A stretch of 64,000 nucleotides of DNA, from NCBI GenBank assembly GCA_949297075.1, contig CASFRX010000051.1:1-64000 (forward strand), read 5' to 3'. The DNA is from an uncultured Oscillospiraceae bacterium (GTDB lineage Bacteria; Bacillota; Clostridia; Oscillospirales; Acutalibacteraceae). Positions 63,519-64,000 of this stretch are shown here, piece by piece; position 1 is the first letter of the stretch; each line of letters starts with the position of its first letter. The notes beneath the pieces are model-generated. The model saw only the letters and a list, made by a program, of their open reading frames with translations, searched no databases and had not been told where the DNA came from. The position numbers and the translations under genes were made by a program.

Positions 63519-64000
63519 ATGAAAAAAACACAGTGGTATAAGGAAGTTACCTGCTATCAGATTTGGCCTCGGTCATTCTGCGACGGCAACGGCGATGGCA
63601 TAGGCGACCTCGAAGGTGTGCTTTCAAAGCTCGATTATTTACAAGAGCTTGGCATCACCTGCATTTGGTTCTCCCCTCTCTACTGCTCACCCAACGCAGA
63701 TTTTGGCTACGATATTTCGGACTACAGAAACATCTCCCCCGATTACGGCGATAACGAGCTTTTTAAAAAGGTTCTCGACGAAGCTCACAAGCGTGGCATG
63801 AAAGTTATTATGGACCTTGTTGTAAACCACAGCTCCGATGAACACGAATGGTTTAGGCAGGGCATTGATAAAAACAGCAAATACCACGATTATTATATTT
63901 GGCGTGACGGCAGGGGCAAAAAGCTCCCCAACAACTGGTCTTCTCTTTTCGAGGGCAAGGCTTGGGAATACAACAAAGAAAACGGACAGTATTATCTGCA
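63519..64000 (+). CDS. malL: GH13 alpha-glucosidase (partial)
   Basis: The first 160 residues of an oligo-1,6-glucosidase/alpha-glucosidase of GH13, cut by the right edge. WYKEVTCYQIWPRSFCDGNG and GIGDLEGVLSKLDYL are the subfamily start; the conserved region I is MDLVVNHSSDEH. No signal peptide, so it acts inside the cell on imported malto- or isomalto-oligosaccharides. ATG eight bases after AAAGGAG, under its own promoter. Catalytic Asp/Glu lie beyond the window. Confidence 0.93.
   Translation, partial: MKKTQWYKEVTCYQIWPRSFCDGNGDGIGDLEGVLSKLDYLQELGITCIWFSPLYCSPNADFGYDISDYRNISPDYGDNELFKKVLDEAHKRGMKVIMDLVVNHSSDEHEWFRQGIDKNSKYHDYYIWRDGRGKKLPNNWSSLFEGKAWEYNKENGQYYL

Overview
The window looks like a chromosomal segment of a low-to-medium GC, endospore-forming Clostridia (Oscillospiraceae/Ruminococcaceae-like gut anaerobe). 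This is inferred from spoVT and a complete spoIIAA-spoIIAB-sigF operon, strong AGGAGG-type ribosome binding sites, frequent TTG/GTG starts, sigma-A promoters with 17-bp spacers, oxygen-sensitive enzymes (a glycyl radical enzyme with its activase, ferredoxin-type proteins) and host- or plant-glycan enzymes (GH29 fucosidase, GH2 beta-galactosidase, GH43-like, GH13, uronate catabolism).

Layout. 1-1541: ylxM-ffh (SRP), ffh cut by the left edge. 1542-2345: non-coding, with strong hairpins and a possible small RNA. 2346-9183: a compact run of nine intact phage-type genes that encodes only DNA packaging and a head (terS, terL, portal, protease, decoration protein, major capsid, two connectors, and a last protein that joins a connector-like half to a tail-fibre-like tip). 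No integrase, repressor, tail, lysis or replication gene accompanies it. 9277-12878: DHDPS-like aldolase, DivIVA-like protein, trmB, thiN and a HAD phosphatase. 12975-14540: tRNA-Arg followed by accessory debris (gene relic, Phd/RelE-type toxin-antitoxin pair, broken histidine kinase). 14591-16888: spoVT and an XRE-ADP-ribosylglycohydrolase fusion.

16942-25470: hexuronate catabolism (GH43-like, uxuA, uxuB-type SDR, KDPG aldolase, KDG kinase) and, upstream, a beta-galactosidase with a metallophosphoesterase. 25532-29430: a divergent surface-polymer locus with a LicD protein fused to a degenerate epimerase domain on one side and a CDP-alditol-type cytidylyltransferase plus intact epimerase on the other. 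29599-36711: rpmB, an alpha-L-fucosidase operon, membrane protein, EFR1 ferredoxin, HAD phosphatase, EamA transporter, Gfo/Idh oxidoreductase and secG. 37011-49250: core genes (topoisomerase IV-like pair, ftsH, hpt, tilS, dnaB, rplI, upp, rpiB, tsaB, tsaE). 49394-57147: rodA, LexA-box-controlled dinB, two glycosyltransferases, the spoIIA operon, folC and tRNA-Lys. 57240-61719: an anaerobic operon of radical-SAM activase, glycyl radical enzyme and FGGY sugar kinase. 61856-64000: a TrkA-C relic, a metallophosphoesterase and the start of a GH13 alpha-glucosidase.

The most unusual content is the tail-less capsid/packaging cassette at 2346-9183. Its reading frames are intact and translationally coupled, it sits between housekeeping genes, and it ends in what reads as a neck protein with its own receptor-binding tip. 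It could be a domesticated particle, a gene-transfer-agent-like device, or a capsid-only satellite relic; the sequence alone does not decide between these.
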